Source of the DNA: Dioscorea cayenensis subsp. rotundata
Taxonomy: Eukaryota > Streptophyta > Magnoliopsida > Dioscoreales > Dioscoreaceae
Direction of reading: 5' to 3'
Assembly (NCBI RefSeq): GCF_009730915.1
Contig: NC_052481.1
Location: 21,178,461-21,242,460 of the forward strand
DNA: 64,000 bases
In this document: positions 38,455-49,514 of the stretch, one piece after another
How positions within the stretch are numbered: position 1 is the first letter of the stretch
Layout: each line of letters opens with the position of its first letter
The notes under the pieces: model-generated
What the model saw: the letters and a program-made list of their open reading frames with translations, nothing else
What the model was told of the DNA's origin: nothing
Databases searched by the model: none
Program-made: the position numbers and the translations under genes

Positions 38455-40080
38455 TTGCATGGGTGCTTGTCCATAATAAAATAAATAAATAAAAACTCAT
38501 TTTTTTAAAAAATAAATTATTGTGCTTATCATCTTATGAATAAATGAATATATAATAAATAATTTGAATATAGAAGAACACTAGAACATTGCGTTGCTTT
38601 GCTAGCATGCTTTTGTTTAATTTCAGTTAGAAACACATTTTCCCATGATTTATGACTAAATAAATATATCTATTTAATACTAAAATGATCAATATTAACA
38701 AGCATTCATGGTCAATGAGAAAACACAATATTATTATTATTATTATTTTGAAAAGGTGGAGTTTTTAAAATATTCATTTTAACTAAAATATTAATTAAAA
38801 AACTTAGTTCATTTTATATAAAAGTTTTTTCCTTAACCTACCAAAACATTTTTTTATTTTTTGAAATTATTATTTATTTTAACGTGGGTTATCCATTTTT
38901 TTTAAAAAAAAATATCTAGTTAGCCAAATATATATTAGTAAAACTTTAGTACAGGACTAGAAGTCTAGAATTATTAATTTATTTTAATAATATGTTCTCA
39001 TATTAAAATCTATATATAAATTTTCCCCCTTTTTCACTAGTTCCCATTATAGAAACTCACCAAAGATTCTCAAATATTACATCTTAAATTCTTCTTTATG
39101 AATTCATTATTGTGATATACTTGAATTGTCAATTAATTAATGGCAATAAAAATTTGTACCTCTTTCATTTGTGACAAGTGAATAAATAACCATGCTTGCC
39201 TTAAACAACCAAAACATTAATCACATTCCACAATTCACATAGATAAATCCCATTTAAAATTAATGTCCTAGGATTTGCCTTTAAATAACTTCCAATTTAT
39301 ATGAAATTTGGTGTCAAGAAAATTAAAAAATATAGTTCATATATCCATTTGAAATTTTACTTTTAAGTTATAGAAATTCAAAATATATATAAAAATAAGA
39401 ACCAAGCTATTATGATTGATCCTTTATCATTGTTCATCATTGCTCATCTAGTAGTTTTTGGGCAAGGTTGACAAGCTAGTTTTTCAGACCAGTATTTGAT
39501 TTTTATTTTATGAAATAATATTATTTTTGCTCAATATCACAAATGATAAAGCAAGAAAAATCAAATTTCTGATTTACATAAAAAAAAAATGCATTTTAAA
39601 AATTCAGCAAACTATTAAATATCCGTGTTAAAATTTCGATAAATTAGATGATTTTTTAATTTTTTTTCAAAATTAAAGCAAGCCATAATACAAAATTAAT
39701 GAAACAAAAGTATTATATTATTTATCAACAATTTTTTTAAAAAAATTTCATAAAACACACATAAGGATATATGGTACTTTTATTTTTATTATTTTATTTA
39801 AACAAGTGATTTACTGATCAAAAAAAGGTTATAAATAATTAAAATACTTAAAAATTAAGTAGAAAATCAACAATATTTTCATAGTACACACTACACAAAC
39901 ACTAAAAAAACCCTTATTTTAAAAACCAACACATATAAATGAGCACCAATTAAAATAAATAAATAAATAAATAAAACTCCGGTGAGTGGGGGGAATCAGT
40001 GAGAGGCGTGCCTTTTTCTTTTTTTTTTTTAAAAAAAATTTTTAAAAAAAGTGGGGAGGGAGCAAAATGAAGAGCCTTAA
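38455..40080. other. AT-rich intergenic DNA
   Basis: Long A/T runs and short ATT and AAAT repeats (for example 38731-38748 and 39955-39975). No gene supported. Confidence 0.5.
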
Positions 40081-40131
40081 GACTCACTCATGATGTAATG
40101 TAAAATTTGAAAGCACATGCCTCGGCACTAG

Positions 40132-40179
40132 CCGTTAAGACCCAACCCGAGATCCAACGGCTCTAATCCATTAGCCGTT
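40132..40179 (+). promoter_or_regulatory. Three MSA-type (AACGG) elements in the cyclin B2 promoter
   Basis: Cores at 40132-40136 (CCGTT), 40156-40160 (TCCAACGGCTC, close to the YCYAACGGYYA consensus) and 40175-40179 (CCGTT). MSA elements bind three-repeat MYB factors and drive expression at G2/M. Three in 50 bp, upstream of a B-type cyclin, is the expected setting. Confidence 0.8.
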
Positions 40180-40354
40180 GCTTTTTAAATCCATCCCATT
40201 TCCAGACATATATCCGCCATTGTCTCGTATCCCCTTCTTCTCCTCCTCCTTCTCCTTTTGAATTCCTCTCCTTCTTCTCTCTCTCTATCCAGAAGCAAGA
40301 AAGAGAGAGATAGAGTGAGAGGAGAGGTTGATTATGATCGTGATTTGTTTGGAT

Positions 40355-40945
40355 TTGATGGAGTTCTTGCTCTAGTTGGTCGGATTCCTGCTTCTCTGTA
40401 AGCTCAGGAGGAGATTTGGGGGGTTTTTCTTTTGGGGTTTTGTTTCCAAGGTTTTGATTTGTTGATTGTTTTGTTGTTTAATTTGATGGAAAAGATGTGA
40501 TCTTGGTTTGAAATTTTGGATCTTTGGGACTGATTGTGTGTGTAGGGACTGTGTACGGGAATGGATAGAGCTGCTGGTGAGAATCGTGGGGGCTTGTTGA
40601 GATCTAGTGGTTTTCAAGGTATTTGAGTGGATTTAATAGGAATTTATCGTGAATGGAGATGTTGTTGTTGTCCATTGTGATTTGTTCCACTTCAATGGAG
40701 TTTTCTTGCTCTAGTTCTGTGGGTTCCTGCTTGTCTGCAGGCTGAGGAGTTTTTTGTGCTTTTGTTTCAAGGGTTTGATTGATTGATTGATTGATTGTTT
40801 GTTTTGATGGAAAAGAGGTGATCTTGGTTTCAAAAAATTTTGATCTCTGGTACTGATTGTGTAGGGACTGGAATGGATAGAGCTGCTGGTGAGAATTGTG
40901 GGGGCTTGTTTAGATCTAGTGGTTTTCAAGGTACTTGTGTGGATT
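40355..40945 (+). repeat. Duplicated leader and first exon of the cyclin B2 gene
   Basis: About 40355-40625 recurs, diverged, at 40693-40945. Both copies have a TTGCTCTAGTT start, a GATTGATTG-type run, GATGGAAAAGA.GTGATCTTGG, an ATGGATAGAGCTGCTGGTGA exon and a CAAG/GTA donor. Copy 1 encodes [19 protein letters not shown] (40561..40618) and copy 2 [19 protein letters not shown] (40873..40930). Either donor is in phase with exon 2, so the copies are alternative first exons. Confidence 0.85.
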
Positions 40946-43269
40946 TTCTCAGAATTTATGGTGTTCTTGACGCACGTTTTATTCCCATTTGTGTGAATTT
41001 TGTTCTGATTTGTGTGAGTTTTGGGTTTGAAATCAGGTCTTCCAATGGAGGGTGTGAAGTTTGGGTCGGAAACGCAGAACAACATCGGTGGTAACCGGAG
41101 AGCATTGAGAGATATCAAGAACTTCATAGGCGCACCACCTTATCCTTGTGCTATAAACAAGAAGTAAACTATATCTTCACATTAGAGATCTTGATGTTTT
41201 GTTTTGATGATTTCTTTGTTGCTCATCTTGTATTTTTTTTCTTCCTGTGGTTTTTGTAGTAAGGTTGCGGTGGATGATAATAAGAACTCAAACTATATCT
41301 TCACATTAGAGATCTTGATGTTTTGTTTTGATGATTTCTTTGTTGCTCATCTTGTATTTTTTTTCTTCCTGTGGTTTTTGTAGTAAGGTTGCGGTGGATG
41401 ATAATAAGAACTCAAACTTAAATGTTGGTGGTGTTGCCCGCCGGCCGATGACAAGGTTTGTGCAATAACTTTGAACAAATTCCTCTTCTAATGCTTGATT
41501 TTGTGTTCCTGATTGCTTGCTTCTTTGCTGATGGATTGATTGTGTTCCAGAATGTTTGCTGCTTCATTGGCAAACAAATCCGAAGCTTGCCAACAGGTAC
41601 TTTTGATTTCAGGAATTCAGATAACTTATTTGAGATGAACTTGAACAATTTCATTTGCTGAAATACTTTACCGCATTGCTATTAAATCAAACAGGAAAAC
41701 AGTGCAAGACTGCCGCCAATTGGTAATGAGAGGCAAAAGAGACTGATTTCTTCAGTCCAGACTACAAATGAATCAGAGACTTCTACTGCCATTGATGTGG
41801 ATGACTTGAGATCAGCTAATGACATTCCACTGCCTATGGTGGATGAGATGGAAGAAGTGGTTTGTTGCCAAATCCTCATTAACATTTTATCTCTTGGATT
41901 TAATTTTCTGTATAACTTGAGTAAAATCTGTGAATTCACTCACTGCTCAGGCTAACTGTGAACTCAACAAGGAGGTTGAGATGGAGGATCTAGAAGAGGA
42001 AGACGATGAGGAGCAGCTCCCGGACATCGATGCAAATGACTTGAATAATCCACTGGCGGTAGTTGATTATGTTGAAGAAATCTATAGCTTCTACAAGAGC
42101 AATGAGGTGAGCATCCTTCTTCATTTAGTGTTGCCATCCGGTGCAAATTGGAGACATTATTAACTAGTTATTAAATATCTCAGGCTCAAAGTTGTGTCTG
42201 TCCAAACTACATGTCCAACCAGTTTGATATCAATGAGAAAATGAGATCAATCTTGATTGATTGGCTCATTGAGGTACAACAATTGCATTGCTTTTTATAC
42301 ATCTCCTTTGATCTGTTATTGCTGTTCTCCAACTCACCATGAACTTTAATGTGACAGGTACACTATAAATTTGAGCTCATGGATGAGACATTGTATCTAA
42401 CAGTGAACATCATAGACCGATTTTTAGCCCGGCAACAGGTGGTTAGGAAGAAGCTTCAGTTGGTAGGAATGACAGCCATGCTTCTTGCATGCAAATACGA
42501 GGAAGTGTCTGTTCCAGTTGTTGAGGATCTAATCCTCCTCTCCGATCGAGCTTACACAAGAGCTGAAGTACTTGAAATGGTATGCATTCTCACCATCAAT
42601 CCTTCTCATTTCTTCAGTTAGCTACCAATTTTATATATAATGTTGACATTGGTGGTACCGCTGACATGCAGGAGAAGCTGATTGTAAACACTTTGCATTT
42701 CAACTTGTCTGTGCCTACTCCTTATGTTTTCATGAGAAGGTACCTCAAGGCAGCAGAGTCTGACAAAAAGGTAAATTTCACTAGTCTTTTCTTTTGCCTA
42801 ATCGTTGATCATCGATATTGTTTTGTTTTACTGAAACATGTATTTTCATGCATTGAATTGAATTAGTTGGAACTACTCTCATTCTTCATCATTGAGCTCT
42901 GCCTTATTGAATACGAAATGCTTCGGTTCCGTCCCTCGCTGCTAGCTGCCGCAGCAGTCTATACTGCACAATGTACATTGAGAGGATTCCAGCATTGGAC
43001 CAAAACTAGTGAACTGCACACTTGTTACTCAGAAGAACAACTCACGTTAGTAACTACATACTTTCATTCATTTAATCTCAAATCTCTTCAAAAATTGTTT
43101 CTGTTTCTGAGAATTGCTTAATTCCTGCAGAGAATGCTCAAAAATGATGGTGAACTTTCATCAAAAAGCAGGAATTGGAAGACTGACCGGTGTTCACAGA
43201 AAATACAGTACGTTCAAGTTTGGTTGTGCAGCAAAATCAGAACCAGCTCTTTTTCTGCTGAAAAACTAG
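40873..43269 (+). CDS. Cyclin B2 (G2/M mitotic cyclin)
   Basis: Activates cyclin-dependent kinase at the G2/M step. Exons 40873..40930, 41037..41163, 41384..41455, 41551..41596, 41695..41859, 41951..42106, 42184..42273, 42358..42579, 42672..42770, 42867..43045, 43131..43269. They sum to 1353 nt, 450 residues, all in phase. A destruction box RRALRDIKN fits RxxLxxIxN and marks it for APC/C breakdown. The cyclin box shows [51 protein letters not shown] and the C-terminal fold [14 protein letters not shown]. The tail [12 protein letters not shown] fits the B2 class. The alternative first exon at 40561 would give a protein of the same length. No coding lesions. MSA elements upstream predict G2/M expression. 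Confidence 0.96.
41166..41413 (+). repeat. Exact 124-bp tandem duplication across intron 2 / exon 3 of cyclin B2
   Basis: 41166-41289 and 41290-41413 look identical base for base. Each has the exon 3 acceptor (TTTTTGTAG) and the first about 33 bases of the exon. The first copy lacks a donor and would run into stops, so splicing must use the second acceptor at 41384. It is a recent duplication or an assembly artefact. Confidence 0.92.
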
Positions 43270-43792
43270 GGAACTAATAATAATAATAATAATATGAGAA
43301 AATGATTAACAATTATATACATCTATCTAACTCTTTGATGAGTTTATGAGTTCCTGTTTGAGTGTGTTGTTCAACAATGCAATGGAAGCTGCTTGTTGAA
43401 TTTGGTTTTTTCTTTTTTAAAATTTTTTTTATTGAGGTGTTCACATGAAAAATCTCACATAACTTTTAAGTTTTAAATTCTGTACGGTTTCTTTAAATTG
43501 GGTGGGTTTTTCATGTAAAGATAACTGCAATCTTGTGTATCACTTTCCAATGAGAAACGTTAATAAATTTCTCTTTTTTATCTTTTTGTTATCAAGTTCA
43601 TCATCATCATCATCACTATTATTATTATTATATCATGTGTAGTTCCTTCTTAATTATTAATTTTACTAAGTTCTGCGATTAATCTTAATTAATCTTAACA
43701 CCAGCTTGAAACAAAATCGGACGGACGAGATTGAATCCTAATCAAACCCGAATCTCAAGAACACTATATATATATAATAAATAATTAAAAAA

Positions 43793-44434
43793 ATGAAGAA
43801 GAGAGAGATCAAACCGAGTCTTTTATTCACCAACGATTCCATGAACTCGCTCGCCGCAGCCGTCGACGTTTCCCGGTCCTTCATCGGCGTAATCACCGCG
43901 ATATCCGCCGCCAAGTCCGCCGCTGCAGTGGCCAACACCACCACCACCTCCTTCCTCGACGAGCTCGCCGAAACCCTAGCCCACCAAATCGAGCGCGTGG
44001 AGGAGGCAGCAAGCCGGTTCGAATCCGCGATCGACGCGGCTACGCCGTACCCAGATCAATCCCGGATCACGATCCGACGGCTCGCGACGCTTGAGCGGAT
44101 GGCGGTGATGCTCCGATCGTGGGCGGAGAGGCGGTGCTGGGAGGATGATGAGGGCACGGCGGCGATAGTGGCGGCTTCGGAGCAGCGGGTTATCGGGTTG
44201 AAACGCGTCGTGGCTTGGTCGGGTCGGGTTGTGGAGAAGCGGATCCTCAGGATCCGCAAAGAAAGCGGATCGGGTGCGGGTTTTGAACCCGTTTCCAGAG
44301 ACCCGTTTAGCTTGTGGAGTTTAGAGGAAGAGATCAGAGAGATTGAGAATGGTGGGCCCCACAGCGAAGTTGAGAATTCGAAGGAGTTTCAAGAGATGTT
44401 GAGCTTGATGAAGGGTTTGTTCTTGGGAACCTGA
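43793..44434 (+). CDS. Unrecognised single-exon gene, 213 aa
   Basis: Not assigned to a family. The protein starts MKKREIKPSLLFTNDSMNSL, has an Ala-rich first third (SAAKSAAAVAN), then a long helical, charged middle (DELAETLAHQIERVEEAASR, LATLERMAVMLRSWAERR). It ends with an acidic EEEIREIENGG segment and a MLSLMKGLFLGT tail. No signal peptide, membrane helix or catalytic motif is seen. The GC content is well above its surroundings, and the frame is long and open, so it looks like a genuine gene. Its 3' half (from about 44203) is copied at 46064-46298. Neighbour cyclin B2 ends about 520 bp upstream on the same strand. A plant-specific helical or scaffold protein is possible, but that is a guess. 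Confidence 0.7.
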   Translation: MKKREIKPSLLFTNDSMNSLAAAVDVSRSFIGVITAISAAKSAAAVANTTTTSFLDELAETLAHQIERVEEAASRFESAIDAATPYPDQSRITIRRLATLERMAVMLRSWAERRCWEDDEGTAAIVAASEQRVIGLKRVVAWSGRVVEKRILRIRKESGSGAGFEPVSRDPFSLWSLEEEIREIENGGPHSEVENSKEFQEMLSLMKGLFLGT

Positions 44435-44910
44435 TTTTCAACAAAGTCCAATTGTTTTGCATATTTGTTTTGAATGTTGTGGTCGTTGAATTTTTATTAT
44501 TAACCATATATATATATGTATATGTATGATTTTGTTTGACATGTGAATTTTTTTTTGTTAAATAAAATCATGGGATTTGATATTGGATGAAGAAGCATGA
44601 TTTTTTTATTTGGGTTAAATGTTAATAATTAATTTTCTATTTGAGAATCTAACAATCTTTTTAATTTATTTAATAGTGTTATATATATAGAGACTTAAAT
44701 TTAAAATTATTTATCCCAAACTTGACGTATGCTTTATATTTTATATTTAATTTTTAGAATAGATATAATTAATGCTGGGAAAGCATTTTTTATGGTAGCA
44801 AAAGCATCAAGCATTAAACACGGCTAGGAAAGCACGGACCATATTATGAGTTGGGACTGAAATGCCTGGTGGTGGTGATAAAATTGCAAAGAATATATAA
44901 TTTACAATAT

Positions 44911-45131
44911 TCTATTTAGTCTTTTTAATATAATCATCTGTCTTTTGTCATTCTAATATAATTTATTTTTAAAAATTATCTTTATTTTTAATATTTGAAA
45001 AACGTAATCCTCTCTCTAATATAATTTATCTCTAAAAAGTCTTTTTATAAGAATTTATATTTTTTTAAATATTAAAATAAAGCGGATATCTCGCACAAAT
45101 CATACTAGTATGGGACCGACTATATTAGAAC
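44911..45131. mobile_element. AT-rich foldback MITE, unit A
   Basis: Left end TCTATTTAGTCTTTTTAATA; right end reads GACTAAATA on the way out with TATATTAGAA inside, the inverse. It is the counterpart of 46845-47014 but has gained internal sequence. It was present before the segmental duplication. Confidence 0.6.
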
Positions 45132-45227
45132 GACTAAATACTGATATTAAAATAATTTTTAGAGACTAGAGGGACTAACTATATTAGAAAAGACTAAATA
45201 CTAGTATTAAAATAATTTTGTGTTATC

Positions 45228-45938
45228 AGATGGGGAAAAAGTTAAACAAGCAAGAAAATCCCCTGAAAAGATCCATCAAGAGAAGAATGATTAAGATGCT
45301 GTGGTTTAAAAAGGTAAGTTGTTCATTTAAATATACTAATTATATGCTTTAAATTGAAACTATGTTGCTATTAATCAAGTTTGAAGTTTTCGAAAATGTA
45401 ATTTTTTTTAATCCACTTTTCTAACTTATTTGTTAAATGACAGAATATCAAGTTATCAAGTGCTCGCTTGATCAAATGAAGCATTTCTTTGGGCAACCAA
45501 AACCTGTGGAGAAGCTTTCCAGGTATACAGTGGAAAGCATTTAGTTGTTGTCAAACAATTTGCCAAGTATGATAAAGTTCTTGTGGTACATTAATTTAGA
45601 TAATCATATATTTATATTTGTGCATCTTAACACATTTTAACTGTGAATTTCATTTAATTCATTAGGATGTGAGGAGAATGTCAGAAATTAGTCATCCAAA
45701 TATTTTGAAGATGCTGGGATATTATGAAACATTTAACCTTCAAAACAAAAGTGGGCTTATACTTGAGTATATGCCTAGGGGAAAGCTTTGCAATTATCTG
45801 TTTGCGAGCAAAAAGCCTTTACTCAAATGGAAGTCAAGGATCGACATTCTATTGAATGTTTCAAGTTCACTGGCCTATTTGCATGACACTGGGTTAATTT
45901 ATGGAAATTTGAAGTCCGATAATATATTGCTAGATTCA
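45228..45938 (+). pseudogene. Receptor-like cytoplasmic kinase fragment, unit A
   Basis: Three exon-like parts: 45228-45313, 45444-45586 and 45666-45938. The last reads SHPNILKMLGYYETFNLQNK, ILEYMPRGKLCNYLFASKKP and IYGNLKSDNILLDS. RLCK-type kinases have YRDLKxxNILLD here, so Arg and the catalytic Asp are replaced (Gly, Asn). The second part is frame-shifted relative to unit B by loss of about 4 bp (CCTGTGGAG for CCTTTGGGTGGAG), which destroys the glycine loop and VAVK. The C-lobe after the catalytic loop is absent. A dead gene piece. Confidence 0.7.
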
Positions 45939-46063
45939 GTATGTTTCTTATTTGAGTCCAATATAGTTATAAAGTTTCTTTATTACCTTTTGAAACTCTC
46001 TTGAGTGAAAAATTTGAGGACCACAAACTCATGTTAAGTCCAATGTAGTGATAGAGAACTCTC

Positions 46064-46298
46064 CTAACGCGTCGTGGTTTGGTCGGGTCGGGTTGTGGAG
46101 AAGCGGATCCTGAAGATCCGCAAAGAAAGCGGATCGGGTGCGGGTTTTGAACCCGTTTCCAGAGACCCGTTTAGCTTTTGGAGTTTAGAGGAAGAGATCA
46201 GAGAGATTGAGAATGGTGGGCCCCGCAGCGAAGTTGAGAATTCGAAGGAGTTTCAAGAGATGTTGAGCTTGATGAAGGATTTGTTCTTGGGAACCTGA
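46064..46298 (+). pseudogene. 3' copy of the 213-aa gene, unit B
   Basis: Encodes 74 or so residues nearly identical to the C-terminal third of the gene at 43793 (VVEKRIL.IRKESGSGAGFE onward, stop at 46296-46298). It has no 5' half or own promoter, so probably not expressed as a protein. Confidence 0.75.
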
Positions 46299-46844
46299 TT
46301 TTCAACAAAGTCCATTTGTTTTGAATGTTGTGTGGTTGTTGAATTTTTATTATTAACCATATATATATATATGTATGATTTTGTTTGACATGTGATGGGG
46401 TTAAAAATAAAATCATGGGATTTGATATTGGAAGAAGAAGCATGATTTTTTTATTTGTGTTAAATCTTAATAATTAATTTTCTTGAGAATCTAACAATCT
46501 TTTAAATTTATTTAATAGTGTTTTTTTTATATATAAAAATTTAAATTTAAAATTATTTATCCCAAACTTTTATCACCAGGCAGAGGGTTTTTTAGGACGT
46601 GTGTTTTATATTTTATATTTAATTTTTAGAATAGATATAATTAAAATTTGAAAATATTAATATTAATGGTTAACAATAAAGAAGTAGCTGTTGGGAAAAC
46701 ACTTTTTACATGGTAGCACAAGCATCAAGCACTAAACAAAGTTCTCTACATGGCTAAAAAATCAAGGACAATATGGTTTATGATTGGTGTTTGAAATGCT
46801 TGGTATTGGTGATATAATTGCATATAATATATCATATGGAATAT

Positions 46845-47014
46845 CCTATTTAGTCCTTTTAATATAGTCAGTCTGTCCCTTTGTCCATTTAATATGATTT
46901 GTTTTTAAAAGATACCTCGGACTTGTATTTTTCAAATATTAAAATAGTGGAACATTTTATAGACAAATCATATTAAAGAGACAGACTGATTATATTAGAG
47001 GGACTAAATATGGT
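46845..47014. mobile_element. AT-rich MITE with inverted ends of about 50 bp, unit B
   Basis: Left end CCTATTTAGTCCTTTTAATA, with CAGTCTGTCCC and TAATATGATTTGT inside. The right end is the inverse: ACAAATCATATTA, GAGACAGACTG, AGGGACTAAATATGG. About 170 bp, no coding capacity. Superfamily not clear. Confidence 0.7.
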
Positions 47015-47059
47015 ATTAAAATAATCCTTGTTTTGCATTAGTTATTTGTTTTATATTCA

Positions 47060-47749
47060 GATGAGAAAAGGCAAAAAAGTAAGAAAACCCCTGAAAAGAG
47101 CAATCAAGAAAAGAATGATGAAGACACTGTAGTTCGAAAGGGTAAGTTGTTCATTTGAATATATTAATTATATGTTTTAAATTGAAACTATGCTAATATT
47201 AATCAAGTTTGAAGTTTTCTAACTTATTTGTTAAATGATAGAATATCAAGTTATGGAGTGCTCCTTTGATCAAATGAAACAATTCTTTAGGCAACTAAAA
47301 CCTTTGGGTGGAGAAGCTTTCCAAGTCTACAGTGGAAAGCATTTAGTTGCTGTCAAACATTTTGCCAAGTCTGATAAAGTTCTTAAGGTACATTAATTTT
47401 AATAATTATATATTTAAATATGTGCATCTTGTTGTTAAATTATATACACACACATTTTAACTGCAAATTTCATTTAATTCATTAGGATGCGAGGAGAATT
47501 TGTCATCCAAATATTTTGAAGATACTGGGATATTATGAAACATTTAACCTTCAAAACAAAAGCGGCCTTGCTCTTGAGTATATGCCTGAAGGAAGTCTTT
47601 ACAATTATTTATTTGCGAGCAAAAAACCCATACTCAAAGGGAAAACAAGGATCAACATTCTATAGAATGTTTGAAGTTCACTGGCCTATCTACATGATAT
47701 AGGGTTAATTTACGGGAATTTGAAGTCTGACAATATATTGCTAGATTCA
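47060..47749 (+). pseudogene. Receptor-like cytoplasmic kinase fragment, unit B
   Basis: Parts 47060-47141, 47242-47387 and 47486-47749. The first two are in good order: a charged stretch EKSNQEKNDEDTVVRK, then PLGGEAFQVYSGKHLVAVKH with the invariant Lys. The third has two in-frame stops (near 47664 and 47673), the same YGNLKSDN as unit A, and a lost donor (AT for GT at its end). The C-lobe is absent. The lesions differ from unit A, so the ancestor was probably intact over this part. Confidence 0.7.
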
Positions 47750-47942
47750 ATATGTTTCTTTTTTGAGTTCAATGCAGTCGTAGAGTTTCCTCATAACATC
47801 TTGAGACTCTCTTGAGTAAGTGAAAAATTTGAATATCACAAACTCATGAGTCCAATGTAGTGGTAGAGAGCTCTCCTAGTGAGAGTTTTCTCATTATCTT
47901 TAAAACTCTTTTGAGTTGAGTGAAAAATACTATGAAGACCAT

Positions 47943-48045
47943 AAGTCGAGTGCTCACTTAATCAAATGAAGCATTTCTTTGGGCAACCAAAACCTTTGGG
48001 TGGAGAGGCTTTCCAAATCTACAGTGGAAAGCATTTAGTTGCGAT
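47943..48045 (+). pseudogene. Third, partial copy of the kinase N-lobe exon
   Basis: Repeats the exon text SAHLIK/CSL..MKHFFGQPKPLGGEAFQ.YSGKHLV with few changes, then breaks off into unrelated sequence at GCGATGACAGACAGACTG, itself repeated about 33 bp later. Confidence 0.65.
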
Positions 48046-48221
48046 GACAGACAGACTGTAATTCTTTTTGTTTTTTTTACGATGACAGACAGACTGTAAA
48101 AGGATCCAAATTTCAAATTTTTAAGTAAGAGAAAATTGGAAAAATTTTGGCCGTCTTCACTTTATTTTGCCTTTTTCTTCCCCTCTTCTTAAGACTCTAA
48201 ACATGTGTAGAGAGAAAAGAA

Positions 48222-48437
48222 ATGCATAGGGTGTATTGGGAGGTGTTTCATGATGTGTACTCCTTTAGAATCCTTATGCTTGCACGTTTGTTGCAAAAGC
48301 CAGAGTTGGATAAGGAGAACAAGTCAATTGTAGAGGATTATCTTTTAAATAAGTCCACATTAGCTGTTGGTAAAATGCCCACCACAACAAAGGGATTGCA
48401 ACGTCGAAGCTTTAGGGAATTTACTAAAATTAACTGA
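48222..48437 (+). CDS. Small ORF, 71 aa, unrecognised
   Basis: Starts MHRVYWEVFHDVYSFRILML and includes KPELDKENKSIVEDYLLNKS and a basic tail. It is less AT-biased than the flanks. It could be the last exon of a gene or a pseudogene fragment. No family recognised, and no splice partner found. Confidence 0.25.
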   Translation: MHRVYWEVFHDVYSFRILMLARLLQKPELDKENKSIVEDYLLNKSTLAVGKMPTTTKGLQRRSFREFTKIN

Positions 48438-48959
48438 AAGATGTTTTCTTGGGACCAGATGAGCATGAAAATGGTAGTGTAGGAGCTAGGAAAGTGGAAG
48501 TTGAAATTTTTTTATCATGTCTTATTTTTAGTTTATCTAGTCGAATATTTTTTTTCAAATTGATTTTAATGTGATCTATTTATTTGCAATATTGACGACT
48601 TTATATATGATTTTAATCACTAAGTATGAACTATAATTTTGTAAGTTGGTGATATTGCAATCCATATATTTATAGACATTATTTATAGGTTATTTATTTT
48701 TTAAAAATTTAATAGAAAACTAATAAATCTACTGAAAAATAAATCATTAAGAAAAAAATCCAAAAAAAGACTATTGTAAAAAAGAATATATAACTATGCT
48801 ATAAAGGGTAATTTTGCTTATTTATATACCACACATATCATATCTTGTCTTTATTCGGTCTACTTCCAACATATAATAGAATAACAATATAATATATGAT
48901 GGTTTATTTAGTGCTTATCAAACATAAGATAGGATATGAGCTTATTATGTTTATATTTT

Positions 48960-49120
48960 TTTCTACTCTTATACAATCCTTATATCATATCTATCCATAT
49001 CTAGTGGTGTCAAACAGGCCATGCCAGCCCCGGCCTGGCACGAGTTGGGCCGTGCTTGGCCTAAGCACGGTGCTACAATACCGGTGTAATATCTTAAACC
49101 TGTGGATGCCTATTGGAAAA
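48960..49120. repeat. GC-rich repeat fragment (GGCCTGGCACG type)
   Basis: TGGTGTCAAACAGGCCATGC, then CCTGGCACGAGTTGGGCCGTG and CTAAGCACGG. Short GGGCCGTG/GGCACG repeats next to a TGTCAAAC end are typical of hAT-derived remnants in plants. The other end was not found. Confidence 0.35.
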
Positions 49121-49514
49121 TATATTCAGGATATTATTACAAGTAAGATTATCTAGCAAAGTAATTTTGTTGAGAAACCCCAAATGGAAAGAACAAGGAC
49201 CTAAATGTGAATTTCTAAAAGATTTTGGGTTAAAGAGTAATAGAAAAAGGATTGACATGAAATGTTTCTGGAAACTATGGACTGAAAGATAAGGCAGAAG
49301 AAACCTTTTTGAAATACGGTGTTATACTCCAGGGACCATTAGATAGTTTGTAAGGAACTTTAAGCAATATTATTTCTTAATTCAGGGATCATTGGTGAAC
49401 TTTTAAGGGATCTTTTTGTAAGATATTGTATTTTCAGGGACTAATAATGAATTTCAATTGAGAACATAAGTTGAGAAAAATCTTGAGTTAAATGGCTTCT
49501 TCTCCTTCTTCTTC
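49121..49514. other. Intergenic DNA left of the Harbinger element
   Basis: No gene supported. Confidence 0.4.

Larger units (their letters stand above)
44203..47878 (+). repeat. Tandem segmental duplication, two units of about 1.8 kb
   Basis: Unit A is 44203-46063 and unit B is 46064-47878. Each runs from ACGCGTCGTGG inside the 213-aa gene through its 3' end, an AT-rich spacer with a MITE and a kinase fragment, to GAGA.CTCTCCT. The junction at 46063/46064 joins that last motif directly to the gene interior, as expected of tandem duplication. The units differ by scattered substitutions and indels, so it is not recent. Confidence 0.85.

Noticed and set aside
40561-40618. The upstream ATG at 40561 as the sole start of cyclin B2
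   Set aside because: Equally good as an alternative first exon, but copy 2 lies directly before exon 2 and neither can be preferred without transcripts. Listed as a duplication instead.
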